A DNA stretch of 14,309 nucleotides from Faecalicatena fissicatena (GCA_001028025.1 LDAQ01000011.1:1-14309), one strand, 5' to 3'. Numbered from the stretch's first letter, positions 6,035-13,563 are shown. The notes: generated by a model not told the origin, from the sequence alone. A program made the numbers and translations.

Positions 6035-6937
6035 TTACTTCTGCCTTACGATATATATTCCGTCCGACCCGAGCGTACTCTCGTGAATGAAGATTCCTCC
6101 GTTTTTCTTCATCTGGAAACGTTTAACAAACCAATCGCATTTGCACAGAAAGAGATAATAGATATTCAGGCCGCATCCATGAAGAGACTCAAAATTCCCC
6201 TGGCCTTTGGATATAATCACGTCTGCACTGTGAATCAGCCGGGAGGCCTCCTGGCTGATATCCCTAAGAGATGTCCCCGCAATCCCGGTTCCGTTGCCTA
6301 TTACAGGCACCACTTCTGTCAGGCCGGTTTCTTTGGCGTCTTCATAAGTGGCGTCATTGAGTACTGCCTCACCTCTCACAATAGCGGTGATCTGAAGATT
6401 AGGGTACTGATTCTTCAGAAATTCCATCAGTAGCTTATCCAGTACGATCTCGCCGCAGTTGTCGGTCAGATATACCAGACTTCCACCCTTTTCCAGATCT
6501 TTTACGAAGCGTTTCAGAGTTTCCTCGTCCACCTGTTTTTTTCCTGCTTCGCTCACAAGCATGTCCAGAACAGAGTCTTTGACCTCCCGCAGGGCGCCAA
6601 AATCTATGTAATTCCCCGTTCTTGCAAATGAGAGGGCACAGGAAAGAGGGTTTTCGGCCCCTTCAATTTCTTTTCTGATGGCGGCCTCAGCCAGCAGCAT
6701 CTTCTGGTTGAAGGAATGCTTGATCGGACCGTAATCCATCGTTTCTCCAAAGTATTTTTCATACGCCTTCTGCACGGATTCCGACAGAACGGGAGTCGTG
6801 TCTTCTTCCCTGCTGTTTCCAATAATCCGCAGGACTTCCTTCAGATATGCTGATTTTATCTGCACATCCTCAAAATCCTTAATGTTTTCCGACTGCTTAT
6901 CCACCATACATTGAATACATGCTGCACTTATCCTCAT
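6035..6937 (-). CDS. DUF89 family metal-dependent phosphatase-like protein
   Basis: The protein has 300 aa. The N-terminal helical part carries the CxxC pair Cys7/Cys10 (AACIQCMVDKQ) typical of the prokaryotic DUF89 group. The C-terminal Rossmann-like half has the metal/substrate motifs DNCGEIVLDK (159-168), RGEAVLNDAT (188-197) with Asp200, and SKGQGNFESL (243-252). Family members are metal-dependent phosphatases proposed to clear damaged or overflow phosphorylated metabolites; eukaryotic ARMT1 belongs here too. The start ATG at 6937 has GAGGTGA 6 bases upstream. It is the last gene of the run led by the TPP riboswitch, 72 bases after cytX, and the hairpin at 6960-6987 lies between them. The context suggests a phosphatase acting on thiamine intermediates or analogues, but that is inference and the substrate is unknown. 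Confidence 0.8.
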   Translation of the reverse strand: MRISAACIQCMVDKQSENIKDFEDVQIKSAYLKEVLRIIGNSREEDTTPVLSESVQKAYEKYFGETMDYGPIKHSFNQKMLLAEAAIRKEIEGAENPLSCALSFARTGNYIDFGALREVKDSVLDMLVSEAGKKQVDEETLKRFVKDLEKGGSLVYLTDNCGEIVLDKLLMEFLKNQYPNLQITAIVRGEAVLNDATYEDAKETGLTEVVPVIGNGTGIAGTSLRDISQEASRLIHSADVIISKGQGNFESLHGCGLNIYYLFLCKCDWFVKRFQMKKNGGIFIHESTLGSDGIYIVRQK

Positions 6938-6959
6938 TTTTTCACCTCATTATATTTTA

Positions 6960-6987
6960 ACCGGCAGCCTGTTTCCAGACTGCCGGT
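6960..6987 (-). other. GAAA-loop hairpin between cytX and the DUF89 gene
   Basis: Minus strand ACCGGCAGTCTG and CAGGCTGCCGGT form 12 pairs (one U.G) capped by GAAA, just before the DUF89 ribosome site. No U-run follows in the minus direction, so it is more likely an mRNA processing or stability element than a terminator. On the plus strand a T-run does follow (CATTTCTTTTTT), but no plus-strand gene leads into it. Confidence 0.5.
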
Positions 6988-7009
6988 CATTTCTTTTTTC
7001 CGCAGTTTA

Positions 7010-8212
7010 CTACGGATTTTCGCTATTTATATTATAGGTGTTTTTCCTCATTAGTGCAACCTTCCGGACTGCAAAGCAGATTACAATCGTTATCAGCATA
7101 TCCGGGAGCGTGTTGCCTACAGCCATATCGACATGCATCAGCCCTCTGTATGTAAGGAATCCAATAACCCATATGACCAGATTAGGCACATTCGCAGCTT
7201 TTTTGCTCTCGTCCTTTTTCAGCAGGAAGAAATCTGCTATCTGAATGGCAATCATTGGAGCGAATACAGAACCGATCAGATAAAGGAAATCTGTAATATC
7301 GTCCATTGGGAATGCGATCGCTGCTACAGTTCCAACGATAGTCACCACAATTCCCACCTGTTTTCCGCTGATTCCTTTAATAATAGATTCGCTGGAAACA
7401 CCCGCGGAATATGCATCCAAAAACGTTGTTGTTACAGTGGAGAAGATAATAATCAAAAGCCCTGCGATTCCCAGTCCTGCCTTCACCATAATGGAGGCAA
7501 TATTTCCTTCTCCTGTAAAGATAGCAGCCCCCATACCTATGGTATACATCCAGCAGCTCACAATGCCGTAGACAATTGCGCTGACTGCGGTGGCTTTAAC
7601 TGGTTTTTCCGCCTCACGGGTATAGTCACTGATCAATGGCAGCCACGATAACGGCATGGCTACGGAAAGTTCCACCGCTGCTCCAAAGGTCATCCCCTCC
7701 GGACTTATCATGCCAGGTGTTCCGCCGCCGAAGAATATCACCTTGCACAAAATCAATGTCAGAATGAACAGGGCCGTCATTGCCACTGTATTTATTTTAC
7801 CCAGGTTGGTTATCCCGATGGCAATCCACAGGATAATCAGTGCTCCTATGACAAGGCACCATACCCAGGCACCGGTCTTCATAACGCCATTGGCCGCCAG
7901 CGCACCGTCATATATCATAATGGACGTCCAGCCCACCAGCTGCAGTACATTCAGTATGGAGAACAAAAGACTGCCCTTCTGCCCAAAACTCATCTTAACC
8001 GTTTCCATGGCGCTCTTTCTCGTCTTTGCACCGATCAGTCCTGCCAGGAACAGCATGGTACAGCCAATCACATGGCCCAGCACAATTGCCAGCAGCCCTT
8101 TGGAAAATCCCAGCGGAGCCAGGTAGGTTCCCGTCAGAATCTCTGCAATGGATACTCCTGCTCCGAACCAGATCAGACCGTTTTCAAAAATCGATGTACG
8201 TTTTGTTTTCAT
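7010..8212 (-). CDS. cytX: Hydroxymethylpyrimidine transporter CytX (NCS1 family)
   Basis: The protein has 400 aa with about 12 hydrophobic segments, the size and layout of NCS1 (cytosine permease-like) transporters. The start IFENGLIWFGAGVSIAEILTG (about 8-28) matches CytX, and the region AMPLSWLPLISDYTR (about 186-200) is the conserved NCS1 loop after TM5-6. CytX proteins are predicted to import 4-amino-5-hydroxymethyl-2-methylpyrimidine (HMP), the thiamine pyrimidine precursor. I chose the ATG at 8212 over the GTG at 8221: AGGAGG sits 10 bases before the ATG but directly abuts the GTG. The ATG begins 2 bases after the thiD stop, so the genes are coupled. The pairing with thiD and thiE under a TPP riboswitch supports HMP as the substrate rather than cytosine. 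Confidence 0.87.
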   Translation of the reverse strand: MKTKRTSIFENGLIWFGAGVSIAEILTGTYLAPLGFSKGLLAIVLGHVIGCTMLFLAGLIGAKTRKSAMETVKMSFGQKGSLLFSILNVLQLVGWTSIMIYDGALAANGVMKTGAWVWCLVIGALIILWIAIGITNLGKINTVAMTALFILTLILCKVIFFGGGTPGMISPEGMTFGAAVELSVAMPLSWLPLISDYTREAEKPVKATAVSAIVYGIVSCWMYTIGMGAAIFTGEGNIASIMVKAGLGIAGLLIIIFSTVTTTFLDAYSAGVSSESIIKGISGKQVGIVVTIVGTVAAIAFPMDDITDFLYLIGSVFAPMIAIQIADFFLLKKDESKKAANVPNLVIWVIGFLTYRGLMHVDMAVGNTLPDMLITIVICFAVRKVALMRKNTYNINSENP

Positions 8213-8214
8213 GA

Positions 8215-9042
8215 TCAGCACACCTCCTTTTCTGAATCAGACGCTTCTTCTGTAAAGCAGCCCTCAATCGCAAATCCGTGGTTCATCGGACCGCTGCCCT
8301 GACCCAGATCCAGCATTGCTCCCAGTGCCCCGGATATATATTCTTTTGCGCGTTCCACTGCCTGTTCCATCAGAAATCCTTTTGCCAGATTGGACGCAAT
8401 GGCGCTGGAAAGTGTGCAGCCGGTACCGTGTGTATTGGGATTATCGATCCGTTTCCCGTAAAACCATCGTGATCCGTCACCGCTGTATAACAAATCATTT
8501 GCATCATTTAACTCGTGTCCGCCCTTTAAAAGCACTGCACACCGGTATTTGCTGCTGATCGCTGCGGCAGCTTTTTCCATGTCCTCCTCAGACAGAATCT
8601 GCATGCCGGACAGAACCTCTGCCTCCGGTATGTTAGGAGTAATCACCTCTGCCAGAGGGATCAGCTTTTCTTTGAGTGTCTGCACAGCGCCCTCGCTGAT
8701 CAGTCTGGAACCGCTCGTAGCTACCATAACCGGATCCAGAACAATATGTTCTGCCTGGTACTGTGTCAGCCTGTCTGCAATCGCCTCAATCAGCAGGGAA
8801 GAAGATACCATTCCGATCTTCACTGCATCCGGCCGGATATCTGTAAAGATACGGTCCATCTGCTCCTTTAAAAATTCTGGTGTTACTTCCATAATTCCTG
8901 TTACGCCGGTCGTATTCTGAGCGGTAAGAGCGGTAATTGCACTCATGGCGTATACGCCATTTGCTGTCATCGTCTTAATATCTGCCTGGATGCCGGCGCC
9001 TCCGCTGGAATCACTTCCAGCGATTGTTAATGCTGTTCTCAT
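8215..9042 (-). CDS. thiD: HMP/HMP-phosphate kinase
   Basis: The protein has 275 aa, ribokinase fold. TIAGSDSSGGAGIQADIKT (6-24) is the N-terminal signature, Gln42 and Met78 lie in the pyrimidine pocket regions (LTAQN, KIGMVSS), DPVMVATSG (103-111) and TPNIPEAE (135-142) are conserved, and NTHGTGCTLSSAIA (203-216) is the anion-hole motif with Cys209. The enzyme phosphorylates HMP to HMP-P and then to HMP-PP, the pyrimidine substrate of ThiE. AGAAAGGA precedes the ATG at 9042 by about 11 bases. It lies 191 bases after the HAD gene, with a structured leader between (9043-9233), and is coupled to cytX. The C-terminal ten residues (TEEASDSEKEVC) extend slightly past the family core. Everything needed for activity is present. 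Confidence 0.93.
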   Translation of the reverse strand: MRTALTIAGSDSSGGAGIQADIKTMTANGVYAMSAITALTAQNTTGVTGIMEVTPEFLKEQMDRIFTDIRPDAVKIGMVSSSLLIEAIADRLTQYQAEHIVLDPVMVATSGSRLISEGAVQTLKEKLIPLAEVITPNIPEAEVLSGMQILSEEDMEKAAAAISSKYRCAVLLKGGHELNDANDLLYSGDGSRWFYGKRIDNPNTHGTGCTLSSAIASNLAKGFLMEQAVERAKEYISGALGAMLDLGQGSGPMNHGFAIEGCFTEEASDSEKEVC

Positions 9043-9233
9043 AATCTCTGTTTCCTTTCTTCATGTCTGCATTAATTTTATAGAGCGGCAGAAAGTGGTG
9101 CCCCCAGCCTGCCGCTGAGCTCTGTTTGCCAGAGTATGCTCTGTTTTAATTGCCTGCAGCCTGTTTTTGGCTGCCTGTATTTTATTCTAATTTATATATA
9201 CCTTTTGAGTTACTTATGATTTCTTTTCCTTTA
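9043..9233 (-). other. Structured spacer upstream of thiD
   Basis: Three dyads are visible in transcript order: GCAGCC/GGCTGC (7-base loop, near 9160-9180); a CAGAG-CTCTG-CAGAG series near 9118-9147 in which the middle element can pair with either neighbour; and AGCGGCAG/CTGCCGCT (9116-9109 with 9091-9084, 17-base loop). No TPP-box (no CTGAGA or GGATAATGCCA), no strong promoter and no U-run after any stem on the minus strand. It may tune expression of thiD-cytX within the operon. Confidence 0.35.
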
Positions 9234-9902
9234 TTATGATTCATACCAGTTACCCATAATCTGGCTTAACTCCAGAAATGAATGCAAATAATAATCGGCA
9301 GTTACTCTGATTTCCGTTTCCTGCCCGGCGCTGTATCTATCGTAGACGGCAGCAGTTTGAAATCCTGCTTTTCCTGCCGTTTCCAAAGCGTGCAGGGCAT
9401 CTTCGAAAACCAGGACGTCTTCAGGGGCGGCCTGCATCCTGCGTGCCGCTTCCATAAAAATATCCGGACTCGTCTTATCTGTATTCATCTCCGAGCAAGT
9501 CAGAATTTCCTGGAAATAGGGCAGAATCCCATGCCTTGCGAATGCCGCCTCTACATTTTCCCGATCCCCGGATGTCGCAACGATCATGGGGATCTTCCGG
9601 CTTTTCAGCTCTTCCAGGCATTCCCGGACCCCCTCCTTGAGAGGGGCTTCACAGCTGTAGAAACCGTACAGCATTTTGTTAATTCCCGCTATGGCCTGCT
9701 GTAAATCCAGCTTCAGCCCATAATGTTCAATCAGATATTCCGTCCCCTGCCTTGTGCTCATTGTATTCAGGATCCGGCTCAGTCCAGGCTCCGCTTTCAC
9801 GCCCAGGGATTCCAGATATCTCTCGCTGAGATTCTCCCAGATTTCCATGGAATCCAGCAGCGTTCCGTCTACATCAAAAACTGCCCCATGTATCGGCCTC
9901 AT
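9234..9902 (-). CDS. HAD-superfamily phosphatase, candidate thiamine-monophosphate phosphatase
   Basis: The protein has 222 aa, the size of beta-phosphoglucomutase-like HAD phosphatases. Motif I is FDVDGTLLDS with Asp10 (nucleophile) and Asp12; motif II is VATSGDR (Thr110/Ser111); motif III Lys143 in DKTSPDIF; motif IV VFEDAL (Glu167, Asp168). The cap is helical, between motifs I and II (about 16-85). The ATG overlaps the thiE stop (ATGA), so it is translated together with thiE. HAD enzymes clustered with or fused to thiamine genes have been described as thiamine-monophosphate phosphatases, completing the route via free thiamine and thiamine pyrophosphokinase when ThiL is not used. No thiL is in this window. 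The substrate is therefore an inference from gene order; sugar phosphates or general housekeeping activity remain possible. Confidence 0.82.
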   Translation of the reverse strand: MRPIHGAVFDVDGTLLDSMEIWENLSERYLESLGVKAEPGLSRILNTMSTRQGTEYLIEHYGLKLDLQQAIAGINKMLYGFYSCEAPLKEGVRECLEELKSRKIPMIVATSGDRENVEAAFARHGILPYFQEILTCSEMNTDKTSPDIFMEAARRMQAAPEDVLVFEDALHALETAGKAGFQTAAVYDRYSAGQETEIRVTADYYLHSFLELSQIMGNWYES

Positions 9903-10672
9903 ACCTTATTCTGCGGTGAAACCGCAGACCCGCCCGCAGGGCATGTGTTACGGGATGCCCCTGGGTATACCTTATTCTGCGGTGAAACCGCAGATCCGCC
10001 CGCAGGACACGTATTACGGGATTCCTCCGGGGATACATTTACCAGCTTTTTTGTCAGCGCTTTCAGATCCCGTGCCGCCGCCTTAATATCCGGCTGTGCA
10101 AAGAGTGCACTGATCACAGCGATTCCACAAATACCGCTGCCTGCAAGCTCCATAACATTGCCCGCACCGATGCCGCCGATTGCTATGACCGGGATATCTA
10201 CGGCCCTGCAGATAGCCTTAACTGTATCCATATCGACCTCTGTTGCGTCCGCCTTGGATCCGGTTGGAAAGACAGCGCCGACTCCCAGATAATCAGCCCC
10301 ATGTTCCTGCGCCAAAAGCGCCTGCTCTACCGTCTGGGCGGATACACCGATGATCTTGTCTTCTCCCAGCCTTCTGCGCACATCTCCCGCTTCCATATCG
10401 CTCTGGCCTACATGTACCCCGTCCGCATCCACGTCCAGGGCAATCTCCACACTGTCATTGATTACAAAAGGAACCCGATACCTTTTACAGAGTTCTTTGA
10501 TCTCTCTGGCTTCCTCCATAAACACCTCTGTCTCCAGGTTCTTTTCCCGCAGCTGGATAAAAGTGGCGCCTCCCTCCAGTGCTTCCTCCACCTGCTTATA
10601 TAACGTTGAATCTCCCAGCCAGCTTCTGTCTGTCACTGCATAGAGCAGTAGTTCTTCTTTACTGCACTTCAT
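9899..10672 (-). CDS. thiE: Thiamine-phosphate synthase with repeat-containing C-terminal tail
   Basis: 257 aa from the ATG at 10672. I prefer this ATG to the GTG at 10681 because GAGG lies 8 bases before it. The TIM-barrel core (residues about 9-212) has FIQLREK (38-44), VINDS (70-74), DGVHVGQ (84-90), AVFPTGSKADA (133-143, pyrophosphate loop) and AIGGIGAGN (164-172). It couples HMP-PP to thiazole phosphate, making thiamine monophosphate. The family normally ends near residue 212. Here about 45 extra residues follow, containing an 18-residue peptide (starting SRNTCPAGGSAV) twice with a 22-residue period, encoded by the 66-bp repeat at 9901-10032. The start overlaps thiM by 14 bases and the stop overlaps the HAD start. 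The tail has Ser, Gly, Asn and one Cys per unit, looks unstructured, and is of unknown function. Confidence 0.9.
   Translation of the reverse strand: MKCSKEELLLYAVTDRSWLGDSTLYKQVEEALEGGATFIQLREKNLETEVFMEEAREIKELCKRYRVPFVINDSVEIALDVDADGVHVGQSDMEAGDVRRRLGEDKIIGVSAQTVEQALLAQEHGADYLGVGAVFPTGSKADATEVDMDTVKAICRAVDIPVIAIGGIGAGNVMELAGSGICGIAVISALFAQPDIKAAARDLKALTKKLVNVSPEESRNTCPAGGSAVSPQNKVYPGASRNTCPAGGSAVSPQNKV
9901..10032 (-). repeat. 66-bp tandem duplication at the 3' end of thiE
   Basis: Two units (9901-9966 and 9967-10032) of 66 bp. Over the 54-base core they differ at four positions, all third codon positions without amino-acid change in the thiE frame. Each unit holds a perfect 8-bp hairpin, TCTGCGGT/ACCGCAGA around 3 bases, and a GCCC/GGGC dyad. 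The second unit ends in the overlapping thiE stop and HAD start. Confidence 0.9.
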
Positions 10673-11480
10673 ATTTTGCACCTCGTTCCAGTTCTTCGCC
10701 TGTCATGTTATAAACGGCGTCAATAATCCGGTTTCTGAATGTGGAATTTCCATCCCCGCTCTGCATCCGCGCAAATCCAGTCTCTCCCGCAAGTCCCATG
10801 GCGCAGACCGCAGCCGCAGCCGCCTCCAGCTTATGATCCGGATTCGCCGTAACAAATGCGGTCATCATACCCGACAGTTGGCACCCGGTACCAGTAATTT
10901 TCCCCATCTCAGATCTTCCGTTGCGGATAACATAGCATGTATCGCCATCGCTGACCAAATCAATTGCTCCTGTTACTGCAGTAATGCTGCCGCAGCTCTT
11001 AGAAAAATCTTTTACAAATGCGATTGCCTGCTCCAGATTATCCTCCGTAACGGCATCTGCCACATCGGCATCCACGCCCTTTGTCGTACCGCTCCCCTGA
11101 GCCAGCGTCTTAATCTCAGAAATATTTCCGCGGATCACATCAAACTTTACCTTTTCCATCAGTTCCTTTGCCGTGCTGGTCCGAAGCCCGCTCGCTCCTG
11201 CCCCCACGGGATCCAGAAGCACCGTGTGCCCCAGCTCATTTGCCCGCTGTCCTGCCAGAAACATACTGCGGATACTTCTCTGGTTCAGCGTCCCGATATT
11301 AATGTTGAGCCCTCCGCAGATAGATGTAATATCCACCACATCCTCTGGCTCATCTGACATAATCGGACTGCCGCCGCATGCAAGCAGGATATTCGCCACA
11401 TCATTCACTGTCACATAATTGGTAATATTATGGACAAGTGGTGTCTGCTCTCTTACTCTGTCAAAGCATTCCTTCATCAT
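10659..11480 (-). CDS. thiM: Hydroxyethylthiazole kinase
   Basis: The protein has 273 aa, normal for ThiM. PLVHNITNYVTVNDVAN (14-30) is the substrate-binding start, DPVGAGAS (90-97) is the conserved glycine loop, VIRGNISEI (115-123) is the ATP-side motif, and TGTGCQLSG (196-204) carries the catalytic Cys200. The enzyme salvages 5-(2-hydroxyethyl)-4-methylthiazole, giving the thiazole phosphate used by ThiE. AGGAGG precedes the first ATG (11480) by 8 bases; a second ATG follows immediately. It is the first gene after the TPP riboswitch and terminator, and overlaps thiE. With CytX and ThiD this makes the operon a salvage rather than a de novo pathway. Confidence 0.94.
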   Translation of the reverse strand: MMKECFDRVREQTPLVHNITNYVTVNDVANILLACGGSPIMSDEPEDVVDITSICGGLNINIGTLNQRSIRSMFLAGQRANELGHTVLLDPVGAGASGLRTSTAKELMEKVKFDVIRGNISEIKTLAQGSGTTKGVDADVADAVTEDNLEQAIAFVKDFSKSCGSITAVTGAIDLVSDGDTCYVIRNGRSEMGKITGTGCQLSGMMTAFVTANPDHKLEAAAAAVCAMGLAGETGFARMQSGDGNSTFRNRIIDAVYNMTGEELERGAKYEVQ

Positions 11481-11518
11481 GGTACCTACCTCCTGTGTAT
11501 CGTTATTTAAATGTAAAA

Positions 11519-11551
11519 ATGCGGATACACCAAAATAAGGTATATCCGCAT
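11519..11551 (-). terminator. Riboswitch-controlled intrinsic terminator
   Basis: Minus strand ATGCGGATATACC and GGTGTATCCGCAT form 13 pairs (one U.G) around a 7-base loop, followed by TTTT. It lies between the TPP aptamer and the thiM ribosome site. Just upstream ATAAAATG/CATTTTAT (8 bp, 5-base loop) overlaps both the aptamer's 3' end and the terminator's 5' foot, so it may belong to the switch between on and off folds. Confidence 0.85.
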
Positions 11552-11568
11552 AAAATGCAGTTCATTTT

Positions 11569-11658
11569 ATCCCTACGTTGGCATTATCCAAATCAGGTTA
11601 CGGGTCTAAGCAATACAGCTTACTCTCAGCCTGCTATGTGCAAGCTCCCCTTTCCAGG
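11569..11658 (-). ncRNA. TPP riboswitch (THI element)
   Basis: In the minus-strand RNA: GGGGAGCTTGCAC, then GCAGGCTGAGAGTAAGC with the pyrimidine-sensing CTGAGA (11629-11624), then GACCCGTAACCTGAT (ACCTGAT at 11598-11592), TGGATAATGCCA (11590-11579) and finally ACGTAGGGA. These are the invariant segments of the thi-box aptamer. It is followed by a terminator and thiM, so thiamine pyrophosphate should end transcription early and shut down the salvage operon. Confidence 0.95.
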
Positions 11659-11671
11659 TTTTACAAGAATC

Positions 11672-11699
11672 ATTATACTCCATTCTCAAATAATTTCAA
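11672..11699 (-). promoter_or_regulatory. Promoter of the thiamine operon
   Basis: Minus strand TTGAAA (11699-11694), 16 bases, TATAAT (11677-11672), ending about 14 bases before the start of the TPP aptamer. Confidence 0.75.
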
Positions 11700-11765
11700 C
11701 TAAAACTTTTCAAACTTTTACATTCCTCACCAGACACACAAACTCTTTCGCTGTTTTTGTGTTTA

Positions 11766-11774
11766 TGGTATAAT
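11766..11774 (+). promoter_or_regulatory. Extended -10 promoter of the diguanylate cyclase gene
   Basis: TGGTATAAT gives a perfect -10 with the TGn extension; no good -35 is seen 16-18 bases upstream. The gene's ATG is 38 bases downstream with AAGAAAGGA as ribosome site. It is divergent from the thiamine operon. Confidence 0.6.
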
Positions 11775-11811
11775 AAATTAATTATATTCTTTTCTAAAGA
11801 AAGGATACCTT

Positions 11812-13515
11812 ATGAATAAAAAAACAGCCTGTAAATTACATTGTCTATATAAAATCATGTTACTACTTGCGCTGTTGGTTTTTTTATATGTGATCTACAG
11901 CACCATGCACATAGAGAATCTGCCTGACAGCCGTTTTATCCCAAGCCAGCCAACCCGTTTGTCAGAAGGCTGGTATACGCTTGACAGTTCCGGAGTAAAA
12001 AGCGATATTCCTGAGCTTGATTCCTGGCGCCTTAAAAGTGATACCCCCGTCACAATCCACCGGGAACTGCCCGAACTGACTGACAAAGATTATCTGTTTA
12101 TCGAAAATAATTTCAATTACATAAAAGTCTATATTGATGGTACCTGCCTCTACAACTACTCTGCAGATTCCATTGATTTGCCCGCTGATATGACGGGACA
12201 CTTTATCTGCCAGATACCACTGGACAGGGACTACTCCGGACAAACCGTTTCCGTAGAGGTATTTCAGCCGCATTCGTATCTCAGTATGGGGATCAAAACA
12301 ATTATGGTCGGTACAGGCAGCTCCTATGTCACGAATTACCTATATTCGCATACCGAGCTGATTGTCAGCCTGTCTCTTATGCTTATTGCGAGCCTTTGCC
12401 TGTTTATTGTTTTTCTATGGCAGAAGTGCCGAAAACTGGATTTCAATTACTCCGTGTTTGGCGAGCTTTCTCTCCTTACACTGCTTTCAGTTTTATGGAT
12501 CTTTACTGACTCACAACTTCCCCAGCTATTCTGGGGGAATACCGTTGCGGCCTGTGTTGTTTCTTTTTTCTGCTTTATGGCGCTTCCACTGCCTATGCTC
12601 TCCATCACCAGCACGCTTTGTCTGGACAACCGCAGGGTACTGGAACGTATGAAATGCCTTCTGTTATTGAATGTAATGGTTCAGGGTGTTTTATACTTAT
12701 TTGGAAATGTCAGCCTTGTCAGCATGCTTGTAATTACACACAGTCTGATCGTACTCAATGTCATTGTGCTGCTTGTATTCCTTATACGCAGGCTTCGGGG
12801 CAATGCGTCCCAATTTGCAAGGCCTTTGTTGATCTCTCTGATCCTGCTGATTTTCTCGGCAGTACTGTCGCTGATACAGTTTTATCTGAATCCCCAGGCA
12901 GACAACAGCCGTTTCTACCGCTATGGGTTTATCATATTTATTGCTGTCATGATCTATGTAAGCTCAAAAGCCATGCTGAATTTTGTTAATGATTATACGG
13001 AACATAAAATACTAAAAAGACTGGCCTACACCGATATTCTAACGAAAGTTGAGAGCAGGCTTGCATTTGAAGAATTTATGAGTGAGCTGCGGAGCCGTGC
13101 CTTGCCTTATCCCGGGGTATTTTATGTCTTTGACCTGAATAATCTGAAAGTCACAAATGACACTTACGGCCACAAAGCAGGAGATATCATACTGAAACAG
13201 GCCGCCGCTTGTATTTCAAAGGTCTTTCAGGATCATGGAAGAGTCTTTCGCATCGGCGGCGATGAGTTTGTTGCTTTCATCCAAGCTCCTTTCCCTGGAC
13301 TGCCAGACTATGCTGCACAGCTGGAAAAAGAAATTGAAACGATGAACAGTAGCTGTGAGTATCCATTCACTCTTTCCATTGGATGGGATGCTTCTGATAT
13401 GATAATAGGAAAAGAAATAGACACAACGCTCAAACAGGCGGACGATGATATGTATAAAAACAAGATAAAATACCGAGCAAAGGAAATGCAGAAAAATAAA
13501 AAAATTCTGGAATAA
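11812..13515 (+). CDS. Membrane-bound diguanylate cyclase (7TM-type sensor, GGDEF)
   Basis: The protein has 567 aa. TM1 (about 14-30) is followed by an extracytoplasmic domain of about 150 residues rich in beta-strands (31-178), then about seven hydrophobic segments (183-203, 215-231, 243-265, 281-298, 302-326, 338-358, 370-388) and a cytoplasmic GGDEF domain (about 400-558). This resembles the 7TM-DISM receptor layout. The active site looks intact: FDLNNLKVTNDTYGHKAGD (439-457) with metal-binding Asp441, RIGGDEF (480-486), and the C-terminal ADDDMYKNK. It should make cyclic di-GMP from two GTP. The inhibitory RxxD site before GGDEF is missing (Gln473 and Gly476 in the expected places), so product feedback is probably absent. 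A Ser replaces the common Asn in the early NR motif (LTKVESRLAF). The ligand of the outer domain is unknown. Confidence 0.88.
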   Translation: MNKKTACKLHCLYKIMLLLALLVFLYVIYSTMHIENLPDSRFIPSQPTRLSEGWYTLDSSGVKSDIPELDSWRLKSDTPVTIHRELPELTDKDYLFIENNFNYIKVYIDGTCLYNYSADSIDLPADMTGHFICQIPLDRDYSGQTVSVEVFQPHSYLSMGIKTIMVGTGSSYVTNYLYSHTELIVSLSLMLIASLCLFIVFLWQKCRKLDFNYSVFGELSLLTLLSVLWIFTDSQLPQLFWGNTVAACVVSFFCFMALPLPMLSITSTLCLDNRRVLERMKCLLLLNVMVQGVLYLFGNVSLVSMLVITHSLIVLNVIVLLVFLIRRLRGNASQFARPLLISLILLIFSAVLSLIQFYLNPQADNSRFYRYGFIIFIAVMIYVSSKAMLNFVNDYTEHKILKRLAYTDILTKVESRLAFEEFMSELRSRALPYPGVFYVFDLNNLKVTNDTYGHKAGDIILKQAAACISKVFQDHGRVFRIGGDEFVAFIQAPFPGLPDYAAQLEKEIETMNSSCEYPFTLSIGWDASDMIIGKEIDTTLKQADDDMYKNKIKYRAKEMQKNKKILE

Positions 13516-13526
13516 GCACCGGATTA

Positions 13527-13563
13527 AAAGAAAAGGCAGCACTGCTAATGCTGTCCTTTCTTT
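13527..13563. terminator. Bidirectional terminator between convergent genes
   Basis: Bases 13527-13541 pair with 13549-13563 (15 positions, one A.C mismatch, one wobble) around a 7-base loop. A T-rich tract (TTTCTTTTTC) follows in the plus direction and TTTT in the minus direction. It overlaps the last codons of the corrinoid protein gene, so both genes share one compact terminator. Confidence 0.75.

Noticed and set aside
7133..8126. Plus-strand open frames opposite cytX
   Set aside because: They are antisense to a well-supported transporter gene, with no ribosome sites or family signatures.
9043..9233. Second TPP riboswitch upstream of thiD
   Set aside because: The conserved CTGAGA and GGATAATGCCA segments are absent.
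9901..10032. CRISPR array or IS end
   Set aside because: Only two directly abutting units without spacers, lying in the coding frame of thiE; no transposase or cas gene nearby.
9282..11418. Plus-strand open frames opposite the HAD, thiE and thiM genes
   Set aside because: Shadows of GC-richer thiamine genes; products are not protein-like and repeat the thiE duplication in another frame.
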